A stretch of 64,000 nucleotides of DNA, taken from positions 1,674,001 through 1,738,000 of the forward strand of contig CP107211.1 in the NCBI GenBank assembly GCA_025757845.1, read 5' to 3'. This DNA comes from Oscillospiraceae bacterium (GTDB lineage: Bacteria > Bacillota > Clostridia > Oscillospirales > Ruminococcaceae). A program made the translations under genes and the position numbers. Below the pieces are notes generated by a model. It saw only the letters and a program-made list of their open reading frames with translations, did no database searches and was not told where the DNA came from. Below are positions 32,836 to 41,348 of the stretch, in pieces (positions within the stretch are counted from its first letter, which is position 1; each line of letters starts with the position of its first letter).

Positions 32836-32864
32836 AGTATAGCAGACTTTTGCCTGCCCCGCAA
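32836..32864 (-). promoter_or_regulatory. uraA promoter
   Basis: Minus strand TTGCGG (32859-32864), 17 bases, TATACT (32836-32841); the transcript start near 32829 gives a ~235-base leader. Confidence 0.55.
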
Positions 32865-32882
32865 CCTTTTTTGCCAATTTTC

Positions 32883-32927
32883 TTGCATTCCGGTCCAAAG
32901 CGCACTATAATATTACCTACTATTATA
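32883..32927 (+). promoter_or_regulatory. Cysteine desulfurase promoter with overlapping dyad
   Basis: TTGCAT (32883-32888), 17 bases, TATAAT (32906-32911). An inverted repeat TATAATA (32906-32912) / TATTATA (32921-32927) with an 8-bp spacer covers the -10 and start point, a good place for a repressor. Confidence 0.6.
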
Positions 32928-32958
32928 ATCTGTATACCGAGCAAGATCAGGAGGATCT

Positions 32959-34086
32959 ATGATCTATCTGGACTATTCTGCCAACACGCCGGTGGACGAG
33001 GCCGTGCTGGAACGCTTCTGTGCGGTGGAGCGCAGCTGCCCCGGCAACGCGAACTCCCGCCATCAGGCCGGTGCCGCCGCCAAAGCCGCCATCGACGAGG
33101 CCACGCAGAGCATTGCCCGCAGCCTTAATGTGCAGCCGGCGGAGATCATTTATACATCCGGTGCCAGCGAGGCCAACAATTTTGCGCTGAAGAGCATCGC
33201 CCGGCTGGAGCGTCACCACGGCAAACACATCATTTCCACCCCGCTGGAGCACTCCTCGGTCAGCGGCTCGCTGACTGCCCTGCAGGAGCAGGGGTACGAG
33301 ATCGACCTTGTGGACATCAAACAGGACGGCACGGTAGACCTTGCCCACCTGCGGGAGCTGCTGCGGCCGGACACCATTCTGGTGGCCGTCACCGCCGTGG
33401 ACAGCGAACTGGGCGTGGTGCAGCCGGTGACCGAGATCGCCGCACTTTTAAAGGACTATCCCCACTGCCACCTGCATGTAGACGCCACCCAGGCCGTGGG
33501 CAAACTGCCGCTTCCCTCTTTTGAGGGCATCGACACCCTGAGCCTGACCGCCCACAAATTCTACGGGCTGAACGGCATCGGCGTGCTGGTCAAGCGGCGG
33601 GGCCTCGCGCTGGAACCGCTCATCCACGGCGGCGAGAGCACCACCATCTACCGCAGCGGCACCCCCACCGTGGCGCTGGCCTGCTCGCTGGCACTTGCAC
33701 TGGACAAGGCCATGACCGAGCTGCCGGAGCGGGTGGAGCGGGTGCGCAGCCTGAACGCCCGCCTGCGCACCGAACTGGCAAACTACCCCAAAGTGCGCAT
33801 CAACAGCCCAGAAGCCGCCGTGCCGCAGATTTTGAACCTGAGCGTGAAGGATGTAAAGGGCACCGTGTTCCAGCGGGAGCTGGACGCGCATGGCGTGTGT
33901 GTCTCGGTCAAGTCGGCCTGCTCGTCCGACGGCCTGCCCTCCCGGGCCGTGTTCGCCGTGAGCCGTGACCGCCGCAACGCTCTTTCCTCTTGGCGCATCA
34001 GCCTGAGCCACCAGACCACCGATGAGGAGATCACCGGATTTTTACAGGCTTTCGATGCCTGCTACCGCACTCTGACCCAACCGTAA
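32959..34086 (+). CDS. Cysteine desulfurase, NifS/IscS-like
   Basis: 375 aa PLP enzyme. IYLDYSANTPVD start, YTSGASEANNFALKS, HVDATQAVGK, the PLP lysine in LTAHKFYGLNGIGV, and the active cysteine in VKSACSSDGLPSRA (about 319). It removes sulfur from cysteine as a persulfide. The next gene, 13 bases downstream, is a TtcA-like tRNA thiolase, so tRNA sulfuration is the probable use. No IscU/NifU scaffold is adjacent. Confidence 0.92.
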   Translation: MIYLDYSANTPVDEAVLERFCAVERSCPGNANSRHQAGAAAKAAIDEATQSIARSLNVQPAEIIYTSGASEANNFALKSIARLERHHGKHIISTPLEHSSVSGSLTALQEQGYEIDLVDIKQDGTVDLAHLRELLRPDTILVAVTAVDSELGVVQPVTEIAALLKDYPHCHLHVDATQAVGKLPLPSFEGIDTLSLTAHKFYGLNGIGVLVKRRGLALEPLIHGGESTTIYRSGTPTVALACSLALALDKAMTELPERVERVRSLNARLRTELANYPKVRINSPEAAVPQILNLSVKDVKGTVFQRELDAHGVCVSVKSACSSDGLPSRAVFAVSRDRRNALSSWRISLSHQTTDEEITGFLQAFDACYRTLTQP

Positions 34087-34099
34087 AACGAGGTGACCC

Positions 34100-34969
34100 A
34101 TGAAAAAAACTCTGGAACCCTATCAGCTGATCGAACGCAGCATCATCAAAAAATACCGCAAAGAACTGTGGACCCCCTTCATCGTGGCGGTCAAGCGCTA
34201 CGAGTTGGTGCAGGCCGGTGACCGCATTGCCGTGTGCATTTCCGGCGGCAAGGACTCCATGCTGATGGCCAAGCTCATGCAGGAGCTGCAGCGCCACAGC
34301 GACGTGCCCTTTGAGCTGGTGTTTCTGGTCATGGACCCCGGCTACAACGAGATCAATCGCCAGAAGATCGAATCCAACGCCGCGCTGCTGCACATCCCGG
34401 TGACCATTTTCGAGAGCAACATCTTTGCCGTGGCCAACAACACCGACAAGAACCCCTGCTACCTCTGCGCCCGGATGCGCCGCGGCCACCTGTACAGCAA
34501 GGCCAAGGAGCTGGGCTGCAACAAGATCGCGCTGGGGCATCACTTCAACGATGTGATCGAGACCACCGTCATGAGCATGTTCTACGGTTCTCAGCTGCAG
34601 GCCATGCCGCCCAAGCTGCACAGCACCAGCTTCCCCGGCATGACCCTCATCCGGCCCATGTACTGCATCCATGAAGAGGATATTCTGGCCTGGAAGCGCT
34701 ACAATGAGCTGGAGTTCATCCAGTGCGCCTGCCGCTTTACCGAGAACTGCACCATGTGCGACAACGGCGGCGGTGGTTCCAAGCGGCAGGAGGTCAAGAC
34801 CCTGCTGCGCCGCCTCAAGCGCGACAACCCCAACATCGAGAACAGCATCTTCCGCAGCATTCATGCGGTGGCGCTGGACACCATGCCCGGCTATAAATCC
34901 GAGGGTGTGGAGCACAGCTTCCTGGAGCGGTTCAACGCCATGGAAGCCGCATCCGACGAGAACGAATAA
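34100..34969 (+). CDS. TtcA/TtuA-family tRNA 2-thiolation enzyme
   Basis: 289 aa. PP-loop ICISGGKDSMLMAKL (about 46-60) for ATP-dependent activation, CYLCARMRRG (about 121), ALGHHFNDVIET, and a late cysteine group CACRFTENCTMC near 211-222. The two central cysteines of CxxC ligate an iron-sulfur cluster in TtcA, which makes 2-thiocytidine-32 of tRNAs. A TtuA-like substrate cannot be excluded. Pairs with the upstream desulfurase in an operon closed by a strong terminator. Confidence 0.85.
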   Translation: MKKTLEPYQLIERSIIKKYRKELWTPFIVAVKRYELVQAGDRIAVCISGGKDSMLMAKLMQELQRHSDVPFELVFLVMDPGYNEINRQKIESNAALLHIPVTIFESNIFAVANNTDKNPCYLCARMRRGHLYSKAKELGCNKIALGHHFNDVIETTVMSMFYGSQLQAMPPKLHSTSFPGMTLIRPMYCIHEEDILAWKRYNELEFIQCACRFTENCTMCDNGGGGSKRQEVKTLLRRLKRDNPNIENSIFRSIHAVALDTMPGYKSEGVEHSFLERFNAMEAASDENE

Positions 34970-34985
34970 AGCTCTTTTCATAGAA

Positions 34986-35027
34986 AAACGGCACGGTGCA
35001 TCGCTGCATCGTGCCGTTTGTTTTTTG
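34986..35027. terminator. Terminator after ttcA-like gene
   Basis: Arms AAACGGCACGGTGCA and TGCATCGTGCCGTTT around TCGC, then TTTTTTG; it may serve the opposing decarboxylase as well. Confidence 0.85.
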
Positions 35028-35028
35028 T

Positions 35029-36453
35029 TTATCTGCGCAGAACTGAGACTTCCGTCACGCCATAGCGTTGCATCAATTCCAGTGCCGCCGGGGTGATCTC
35101 TTCCCCGCTTACCGCGATGGGGATGGCCGGCGGGCAGGACCCCGTGGGCATCGCGCAAATGCGGCCCAGCGCCTGCTGCACCGGGATGCGCTCCTGCGGG
35201 GCAAACACTGCCTGCCGGATGGTACAATGGGCCCGCGCCTGCTGTGCCAGTGCCACGAATTCCCCAGCCAGCTCTTCCGGCTGCAGGAGCCCACCCGCTG
35301 CGGGCAGGCCGTGCAGACACTGCCGGAGCACCGTGCGCAGGCGCGCATAGTCCTGCGGTGGGTTGCAGGGGGTGAACATCAGCACCACATAACGCGGGTC
35401 GGCATATTCACACTCGAGCTGCCCGCCGCGCAAGGCATCCGCCAGCGCGGTGCCGGTCATGCCAAGGGCCGCAGCGTCCAGCGTCAGCTTCAGCGGTTCC
35501 CGGCCCGGGCCGTCCAATGCCAGCGGCACCGGGCAGCCCGCCGCCTGCGCCGCCGCGTTCAGCTCCCCGCGCAGAGCGGCAAGCCGGGCACAGCACCGCT
35601 GCAGCCCCACAGGGTAGGTTTCTGCCAATACCCGGTTGCAGGCATCCAGCGACTGCAAGATCAGGTAGGACGGGCTGGTGGAGCCGAACAGGGCCAGTGC
35701 ACCGCGCACTGCAGCTTCCTCCTGTACCGGGGCGTTCTCCCCCAGATGCAGATATGCTCCGCCGGTGACCACCGGCAGGGTCTTGTGGGCCGAGTCGCAG
35801 CACATAGCCGCCCCCAGTGCGATGGGGTGCAGCGGCTCTCCGGGCAGAAAGCGCAGGTAGGCCCCGTGGGCATTGTCCACCAGCAGCGGCACCCCAAAGG
35901 TGTCGCACACAGCCGACAAGGCCCGGATGTCCTGCATGCCGCCCAGATAATCCGGACTGGTGACGTAGACCCCAAAGGGGGTACTCCCCTGCCCGGTCAG
36001 CTCCTGCAGCGCTGTTGTCAGCATCTGTGCGGAGATGGGGCAGCTGCACAGCGCCCCGGCGTTCTCTGCCGCAGGCCAGAGCCACCGGATGTCGAAGTCC
36101 AGCAGCGCGGCAGCGTACAGCAGGGCTTTGTGCGCGTTGCGGGCCGCCAGCAGTACCGGACGTTTTCCAGTGCGGGGTGCGGCCTGCAGTGCCAGACACA
36201 GCATGGCCCGGATGCACTGGGACGAGCCCTCGGTGCTGTAATAGGTGTGCTGTGTGCCGAACAGCCGGGTAGCGTTTGCTTCGCTTTGGGCAATGATGCC
36301 TTCCGGCTCGTACAGCTCGTCGGCGCCCCGGATCTCGGTCAGGTCCAGCGGCTCAAAGCCTAACAGGCTCTGGCCCTTGTGGCCGGGCATGTGCAGGCGG
36401 GAGGTGCCGGACTGTGCATAGCCGCGCACAAAATCCACGATGGGTGTGTCCAT
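35029..36453 (-). CDS. Orn/Lys/Arg decarboxylase family PLP enzyme
   Basis: 474 aa, the short Firmicutes form (YaaO/SpeA-like). N-terminal SRLHMPGHKGQ, then EIRGADELYEPEGII, the PLP lysine motif DSAHKTLPVVTGGAYLH (about 236-252) and a C-terminal domain with the PPAIPIAVSGE loop. It is likely an arginine or lysine decarboxylase feeding polyamine synthesis; which one is not readable. It starts two bases after the scfB stop, so it is in the SCIFF transcript. Confidence 0.88.
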   Translation of the reverse strand: MDTPIVDFVRGYAQSGTSRLHMPGHKGQSLLGFEPLDLTEIRGADELYEPEGIIAQSEANATRLFGTQHTYYSTEGSSQCIRAMLCLALQAAPRTGKRPVLLAARNAHKALLYAAALLDFDIRWLWPAAENAGALCSCPISAQMLTTALQELTGQGSTPFGVYVTSPDYLGGMQDIRALSAVCDTFGVPLLVDNAHGAYLRFLPGEPLHPIALGAAMCCDSAHKTLPVVTGGAYLHLGENAPVQEEAAVRGALALFGSTSPSYLILQSLDACNRVLAETYPVGLQRCCARLAALRGELNAAAQAAGCPVPLALDGPGREPLKLTLDAAALGMTGTALADALRGGQLECEYADPRYVVLMFTPCNPPQDYARLRTVLRQCLHGLPAAGGLLQPEELAGEFVALAQQARAHCTIRQAVFAPQERIPVQQALGRICAMPTGSCPPAIPIAVSGEEITPAALELMQRYGVTEVSVLRR

Positions 36454-36455
36454 GC

Positions 36456-37907
36456 TTATTCGCAGGCTTCGCCGTCTGCGCAGGCGTTGCAGGTGGAACC
36501 CAGCTCAATGGGCACCTCGATGCCCTGAGCAGCCAGTTCCTGGTTCTCCGCCACCTTGATCATGATGGCGCACTCCATGCGCTTCTTGAACAGCTCACAG
36601 CCGTACTCGTACACACCGGTAATGCTGCCGGTGGCATGATAAGAGTTGGCAGCGCAGCCGCCGGAGCAATACAGCTTGGCCCAGCAGTCCTTGCACTCCT
36701 TGCGGGCGTAGGCGTTGCAGTGCTTGAACTCATCCCGCACGGCCGTGTTGGTGACGCCCTTCCAGATGTCGCCCATCAGGTACTTGGGGTCGCCCACAAA
36801 CTGGTGGCAGGGGTACAGGTCGCCCCAGGGGGTCACGGCCATGTACTCGGTGCCGGAACCGCAGCCCGAAATGCGCTTGTAGATGCAGGGGCCGCCGGTC
36901 AGGTCGATCATGTAGTGGTAGAAGGTGAAGCCACGGCCCTCGCGGTCGCGCTTGATCATCTCCTTGGCCAGGATCTCGTACTGCTCCTTCAGGATGGGCA
37001 GATCTTCTGCGGTCAGGGCGCTGGGGTCACCGGGCTTGGACACCACCGGCTCCATGCTCAGCTCGGTAAAGCCGAGGTCCGCCATGTGGAAGATGTCGTT
37101 GGTAAAATCGGTGTTGTAGTGAGTGTAGGTGCCGCGCATGTAGTAGTTCTTGTCGCCGCGCTTCTTCACGAACTCCTGGAACTTGGGCACGATGGTGTCG
37201 TAACTGCCGCGGCCGGCATAGTCCTTGCGGAAGCGGTCGTTCACTTCCTTGCGGCCATCCAGGCTCAGCACCACGTTGTGGCACTCCTTGTTGCAGAAAT
37301 CGATGACATCGTCGTCGATCAGCACACCGTTGGTGGTCATGGTAAAGCGGAAGTTCTTGTTGTGGATCTTCTCCTGCTCACGGCAGTAGGCCACCAGTTT
37401 TTTGACCATGTCAAAGTTCATCAGAGGTTCGCCGCCAAAGAAGTCCACTTCCAGATTGCGGCGGGTGCCGCTGTTCTCGATCAGGAAATCCATGGCGCGC
37501 TTGCCCACCTCGAAGCTCATAAGGGCGCGGTCGCCGTGGTAGCGGCCCTGGGAGGCAAAGCAGTAGGAGCAGCTCAGGTTGCAGGTGTGCGCCACATGCA
37601 GGCACAGCGCCTTGACCACGGTGCTGCGGTTCTTGAAGTCGAACGCCATGTTTTCGTAGACATCCGGGCTCCACAGCTTGCCGGCTTCCTTCAGGCTGGT
37701 CACGTCGTCGATGCACTGGCGCAGGTCCTCTTCGGTGACGTCCGGGCGACTGCCGTATTTGTCCATCATAGCCGAGACGATCTGGTCGGCAGTGTGATCC
37801 TGATACATGGCAATGACGTCATAGGCCACGTCATCCACCACATGCACCGAACCGCTGCAGGTGTCCAGCACGATGTTATAACCGTTCAATTGATACTGAT
37901 GTACCAT
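36456..37907 (-). CDS. scfB: SCIFF peptide maturase, radical SAM/SPASM (ScfB)
   Basis: 483 aa. The radical SAM cluster motif is CNLSCSYC with C109, C113, C116. An N-terminal RiPP-recognition region precedes it (about 1-90, with VHVVDDVAYDVIAMYQDHT). The C-terminal SPASM part has many cysteines: CGSGTEYMAV, LYPCHQF, CKDCWAKLYCSGGC, YGCELF. The family installs Cys-to-Thr thioether bonds in the six-cysteine SCIFF peptide. The precursor gene is directly upstream and the two are separated by a terminator-like hairpin. Confidence 0.95.
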   Translation of the reverse strand: MVHQYQLNGYNIVLDTCSGSVHVVDDVAYDVIAMYQDHTADQIVSAMMDKYGSRPDVTEEDLRQCIDDVTSLKEAGKLWSPDVYENMAFDFKNRSTVVKALCLHVAHTCNLSCSYCFASQGRYHGDRALMSFEVGKRAMDFLIENSGTRRNLEVDFFGGEPLMNFDMVKKLVAYCREQEKIHNKNFRFTMTTNGVLIDDDVIDFCNKECHNVVLSLDGRKEVNDRFRKDYAGRGSYDTIVPKFQEFVKKRGDKNYYMRGTYTHYNTDFTNDIFHMADLGFTELSMEPVVSKPGDPSALTAEDLPILKEQYEILAKEMIKRDREGRGFTFYHYMIDLTGGPCIYKRISGCGSGTEYMAVTPWGDLYPCHQFVGDPKYLMGDIWKGVTNTAVRDEFKHCNAYARKECKDCWAKLYCSGGCAANSYHATGSITGVYEYGCELFKKRMECAIMIKVAENQELAAQGIEVPIELGSTCNACADGEACE

Positions 37908-37933
37908 GTTTTACTCCATTCCAGTTTGATACA

Positions 37934-37963
37934 CAAAAAAATGCCGCCCGGCAAAGGCGGCAT
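37934..37963 (-). terminator. Terminator/attenuator between scfA and scfB
   Basis: Arms ATGCCGCC (37941-37948) and GGCGGCAT (37956-37963), then T-run on the minus strand. It should cut most transcripts after the peptide gene, giving more precursor than enzyme. Confidence 0.8.
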
Positions 37964-37977
37964 AGGGTTTGCAGAAA

Positions 37978-38124
37978 TTACTTGTTGCTGTTCTCGCACT
38001 GCTGGTTAGCCACGCCGCAGGAGGTCTTGCAAGCGGACTGGCAGGAAGTCTGGCACTCGCCGCAGCCGCCGGTCTTCACGCTCTTGGTCAGGTCACGAGT
38101 AGCAATCGTCTTAATACGTTCCAT
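37978..38124 (-). CDS. scfA: SCIFF ranthipeptide precursor (ScfA)
   Basis: 48 aa from ATG 38124 (AGAGAGGTT upstream). Leader MERIKTIATRDLTKSVKTGG, core with exactly six cysteines at 21, 24, 28, 32, 36 and 43, and a short ENSNK tail. This is the six-cysteines-in-forty-five family, nearly universal in Clostridia, modified by ScfB. Its biological role (proposed signalling) is not settled. Confidence 0.95.
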   Translation of the reverse strand: MERIKTIATRDLTKSVKTGGCGECQTSCQSACKTSCGVANQQCENSNK

Positions 38125-38251
38125 AGTAGAAACCTCTCTAACTCTCAAAATTTCCTCATGCCGGGGGACTGCCCCACCATGCATTTATCTTGAACTAGGA
38201 TAACACATCCGGCGCCTTCTGTCAAGATTTTTGTTCCGATAAATCGCCCCG

Positions 38252-38542
38252 TCATATCTGCGGCTGATATTTCGTCAGCACGGTGTGCAACCCCAGCTCC
38301 CGTGCACGGGCCAGTAAGTACCGGTAGCGGCACAGCAGTGCCTGCCGCTCATAAATGCGCTGCTCGATCAGGTCGGTGTCCACCTCCAGATCAAACATCA
38401 TTTCGTTGCGCTTGAGGCAGAACAGGCATTCCTTCAGCTCCTCTTCCAGCTCCGGGTGGTAGCGCTCGTGTTCCGTGTCACGCGGGATGCGCGGTGACAG
38501 CAGGGTGTGGTCGTTCTGCGACGGTCGAAGTTGTTCCAGCAT
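38252..38542 (-). CDS. DUF2508-like small protein
   Basis: 96 aa from ATG 38542 (AGAGGAGG nine bases upstream; an ATG at 38551 overlaps the ribosome site). ELEEELKECLFCLKRNEMMF followed by VDTDLIEQRIYERQALLCRY and YLLARARELG matches the DUF2508/YaaL pattern of D.DLI...IYE..A...RY.YLL. Function unknown. Stands alone. Confidence 0.65.
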   Translation of the reverse strand: MLEQLRPSQNDHTLLSPRIPRDTEHERYHPELEEELKECLFCLKRNEMMFDLEVDTDLIEQRIYERQALLCRYRYLLARARELGLHTVLTKYQPQI

Positions 38543-38784
38543 AGGCAGCATCCTCCTCTTTGTGCGTCTTTGCATTGTTCTGATTTCCAGTATATGCAAA
38601 GACCACGCAAAGGATGCCGGTTTGTGGGGTCAGGCAGGCAACTGTTTTATGAATCGTTACAGTACCGCCACACACAGAAGCCGATCGCCCTGCTGTGCGA
38701 TTCCAAACGAGATCAAGTCTCCCCGATGAACACCAAAATCAGAATCCGGTTCATTATCGGATTCTGCCATTTTCCACCAAAAAA

Positions 38785-38826
38785 CAAAACCCCAGGAAAG
38801 CTACGTTTTTTCGTTTCTTTCCTGGG
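38785..38826 (-). terminator. guaA terminator
   Basis: Arms CCCAGGAAAG (38791-38800) and CTTTCCTGGG (38817-38826), T-rich on the minus strand side. Confidence 0.8.
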
Positions 38827-38845
38827 ATTCTTAACAATTTTTCAA

Positions 38846-40396
38846 TTACTCGAGCTCGATCGTGGCCGGCGGCTTACCGGTGCAGTCGTAGAACACACGG
38901 TTGACGTGCTTGACCTCATTGACGATGCGGCTGGTGACGGTGCCCAAGACGCTCCAGGGCATATCGTAGCTCTCGGCGGTCATGAAGTCGGTGGTGGTGA
39001 CGGCACGGAGGGCCACGGCGTAGTCATAGGTGCGCTCGTCGCCCATGACGCCCACGCTCTGCATATTGGTCAGGGCAGCGTAATACTGGCTGATCTCCTT
39101 ATCCAGACCGGCCTTGGCGATTTCCTCACGCCAGATGGCATCAGCGTCCTGCACGATAGCCACCTTCTCGGGGGTCACTTCGCCGATGATACGGATGCCC
39201 AGACCCGGGCCGGGGAACGGCTGACGGCTGACCAGATACTCGGGCAGGCCCAGCTCACGGCCGGCCTGACGCACCTCGTCCTTGAACAGGTTCCGCAGGG
39301 GCTCCACCAGTTCCTTGAAGTCCACGGTGTCGGGGAGGCCGCCTACGTTGTGGTGGCTCTTGATGACGGTGGACTCGCCGCCCAGGCCGCTTTCCACCAC
39401 GTCGGGGTAGATGGTGCCCTGTGCCAAGAAGTCTACCTTGCCGATCTGCTTTGCCTGCTCCTCAAAGACCCGGATGAACTCCTCGCCGATGATCTTGCGC
39501 TTGCGCTCCGGCTCGGTGACGCCCTTCAGCTTGCTGAAGTAGCGGTCCCGGGCGTCCACACAGATAAAGTTGATGTCAAAGCCGTTGGCGTTGCCCGGGC
39601 CGAATACGGAGCAAACCTCTTCCTTCTCGTTCTTGCGCAGCAGGCCGTGGTCCACAAACACGCAGGTCAGCTGCTTGCCGATGGCTTTGGCCAGCATGGC
39701 AGCCAGCACCGAAGAGTCCACGCCGCCGGACAGGGCGCACAGCACCTTGCCATCGCCGATGCGCTCCCGGAGAGCCTGGACGTTGTTCTCCACAAAGGAG
39801 TCCATCTTCCAGTCACCGGAGCAGCCGCAGACGTTGTACACAAAGTTGTGCAACATCTTCTTGCCCTCGGCCGTGTGCAGCACTTCCGGATGGAACTGCA
39901 CGGCATACAGACCTTTTTCGGCATTTTCGGCCGCGGCCACCGGGCAGTTGACCGTGTGGGCGGTGATCTTGAAACCAGGTGCTGCCTGCTCGATGTAGTC
40001 GTTGTGGCTCATCCAGCAGATGGTGGAGGGCTGCACATCGGTGAACAGCTTGCTCTGGGTGTCCACGAACACCTCAGTCTTGCCGTACTCACGCTCCGGT
40101 GCACGGCAGACATGGCCGCCCAGCAGATGCATCATCAGCTGGCTGCCGTAGCAGATGCCCAGCACAGGCACGCCCCAGCTGAAGATCTCCGGGTCGATCG
40201 TGGGGGAATCCTCCAGGTAGACGCTGTTGGGGCCGCCGGTAAAGATGATGCCCTTGGGGTTCTTCGCCTTGATCACCGACAGGTCGGTTTTATAGGAATA
40301 GATTTCACAGTAGACATTGTTCTCGCGGACACGGCGCGCGATCAGCTGATTGTACTGGCCGCCAAAGTCCAGCACGATGACAGTTTCATGCTGCAT
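38846..40396 (-). CDS. guaA: GMP synthase (glutamine-hydrolysing)
   Basis: 516 aa. Class I amidotransferase domain with the nucleophile in [10 protein letters not shown] (Cys82) and a late HxE in FHPEVLHT. The ATP pyrophosphatase P-loop is [11 protein letters not shown] (about 231), and the C-terminal dimerisation domain has [11 protein letters not shown]. It converts XMP to GMP. AGGAGGAG precedes the ATG. Confidence 0.97.
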   Translation of the reverse strand: MQHETVIVLDFGGQYNQLIARRVRENNVYCEIYSYKTDLSVIKAKNPKGIIFTGGPNSVYLEDSPTIDPEIFSWGVPVLGICYGSQLMMHLLGGHVCRAPEREYGKTEVFVDTQSKLFTDVQPSTICWMSHNDYIEQAAPGFKITAHTVNCPVAAAENAEKGLYAVQFHPEVLHTAEGKKMLHNFVYNVCGCSGDWKMDSFVENNVQALRERIGDGKVLCALSGGVDSSVLAAMLAKAIGKQLTCVFVDHGLLRKNEKEEVCSVFGPGNANGFDINFICVDARDRYFSKLKGVTEPERKRKIIGEEFIRVFEEQAKQIGKVDFLAQGTIYPDVVESGLGGESTVIKSHHNVGGLPDTVDFKELVEPLRNLFKDEVRQAGRELGLPEYLVSRQPFPGPGLGIRIIGEVTPEKVAIVQDADAIWREEIAKAGLDKEISQYYAALTNMQSVGVMGDERTYDYAVALRAVTTTDFMTAESYDMPWSVLGTVTSRIVNEVKHVNRVFYDCTGKPPATIELE

Positions 40397-40442
40397 GATG
40401 TTCTCCTCCTGTTCCGTTCATAGATGTGTTACAGATATTGTT

Positions 40443-40451
40443 AGTATAGCA
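40443..40451 (-). promoter_or_regulatory. guaA promoter (extended -10)
   Basis: Minus strand TGCTATACT, an extended -10, about 47 bases upstream of the ATG; no clear -35. Confidence 0.5.
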
Positions 40452-40495
40452 CATCTTACAAACAAAAGCGACATCCTTTGTGGATTTTCCTGTTT

Positions 40496-41128
40496 TTATT
40501 TTTTCCGTACCGGATGCCGTAGCACGGTTTTAAGTTTTTCTGGGGCTGTGCGGCGCGGGTCCCCCAAATAGATCTCATGATGCAGGCGCCCTGCCGTAAA
40601 ATCCGGCACATATCCCTGCTCTGCCGCAAACGCATCCATCTGCCGCAGAGTCTCCGGCTCTGTGTCGTAAGGGCCAATATGCATGCACTGTACGCATAAT
40701 CCCTCGTCATAGGTCCGGAATTCCGCCGTAGAAAAGTCCCGTTTCTTTTTGGCCGTGGCTTCCTGCACGGCCCAGTCGAACTCTTCCCGGGTCACAAACT
40801 CCGGCAGGCGGATCATGGAGGTCCATTCAAAAGTCTCCTTGTGGGCATAGTCCACGCCGTCCACACCCTGCTGATGCCACAATCCTTCCAGCGGAGGCAC
40901 CACATACTCAAAAAAACCTTCCATCCGGTGGCTGCCCTTATAGCTCATTTTGATGGTATAAGCAAGGCCGTACAGCACTTCCATAGCGGCCTGGTATTCC
41001 CCTGCCGGGTCGTTCGGGTCACCCTTCCCCTGCACTGCCACAAAGTTCATGGGCGGGACCGTGATGAGATGCGGTTTCCTGGATGGCAGATAGAATTCCT
41101 TGTATTCTTTCTTGTAATCAAATGCCAT
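40496..41128 (-). CDS. GyrI-like small-molecule-binding protein
   Basis: 210 aa from ATG 41128 (GGAGGACG upstream). It begins KKEYKEFYLPSRKPHLITVP and has PMNFVAVQGKGDPND, ECMHIGPYDTEP-type ending (here VQCMHIGPYDTEPETL) and GRLHHEIYLGDPRRT. This is the GyrI-like fold used by MerR/AraC-type sensors and by stand-alone proteins that bind or hydrolyse cyclopropanoid and other toxic compounds. No DNA-binding domain is fused. The substrate is unknown. The promoter carries a striking dyad. Confidence 0.85.
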   Translation of the reverse strand: MAFDYKKEYKEFYLPSRKPHLITVPPMNFVAVQGKGDPNDPAGEYQAAMEVLYGLAYTIKMSYKGSHRMEGFFEYVVPPLEGLWHQQGVDGVDYAHKETFEWTSMIRLPEFVTREEFDWAVQEATAKKKRDFSTAEFRTYDEGLCVQCMHIGPYDTEPETLRQMDAFAAEQGYVPDFTAGRLHHEIYLGDPRRTAPEKLKTVLRHPVRKK

Positions 41129-41171
41129 TACATCGTCCTCCGTTCCACAGTGGCTTATCCTTCTGATTTCC

Positions 41172-41216
41172 AGTATAGCAGAACAACTATAGTTTGTAAC
41201 CCATAAAGTTGTTCTG
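41172..41216 (-). promoter_or_regulatory. Promoter and long dyad of the GyrI-like gene
   Basis: Perfect 10-bp inverted repeat CAGAACAACT (41179-41188) and AGTTGTTCTG (41207-41216) with an 18-bp spacer. On the minus strand TTACAA lies 16 bases before TATACT (41172-41177), so the repeat covers the spacer and -35 as MerR-type activator sites do. Confidence 0.55.
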
Positions 41217-41226
41217 TTGACGCAAA

Positions 41227-41256
41227 AAATCCTCTGCCCTTTCAGACAGAGGATTT
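41227..41256. terminator. Second terminator behind tuf
   Basis: Arms AAATCCTCTG and CAGAGGATTT, T-run in the minus direction. Confidence 0.7.
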
Positions 41257-41263
41257 CTGAACA

Positions 41264-41303
41264 CAAAAAGAGCCTTCCCACTCTCCGGAATGGGAAGGCT
41301 CTT
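41264..41303 (-). terminator. tuf terminator
   Basis: Arms AAGAGCCTTCCCA (41268-41280) and TGGGAAGGCTCTT (41291-41303), followed by T5 on the minus strand. Confidence 0.9.
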
Positions 41304-41348
41304 CGTAAAGTTAACCTTTAGCCACAGGAATGGCGCGAAGGGTCAAAA

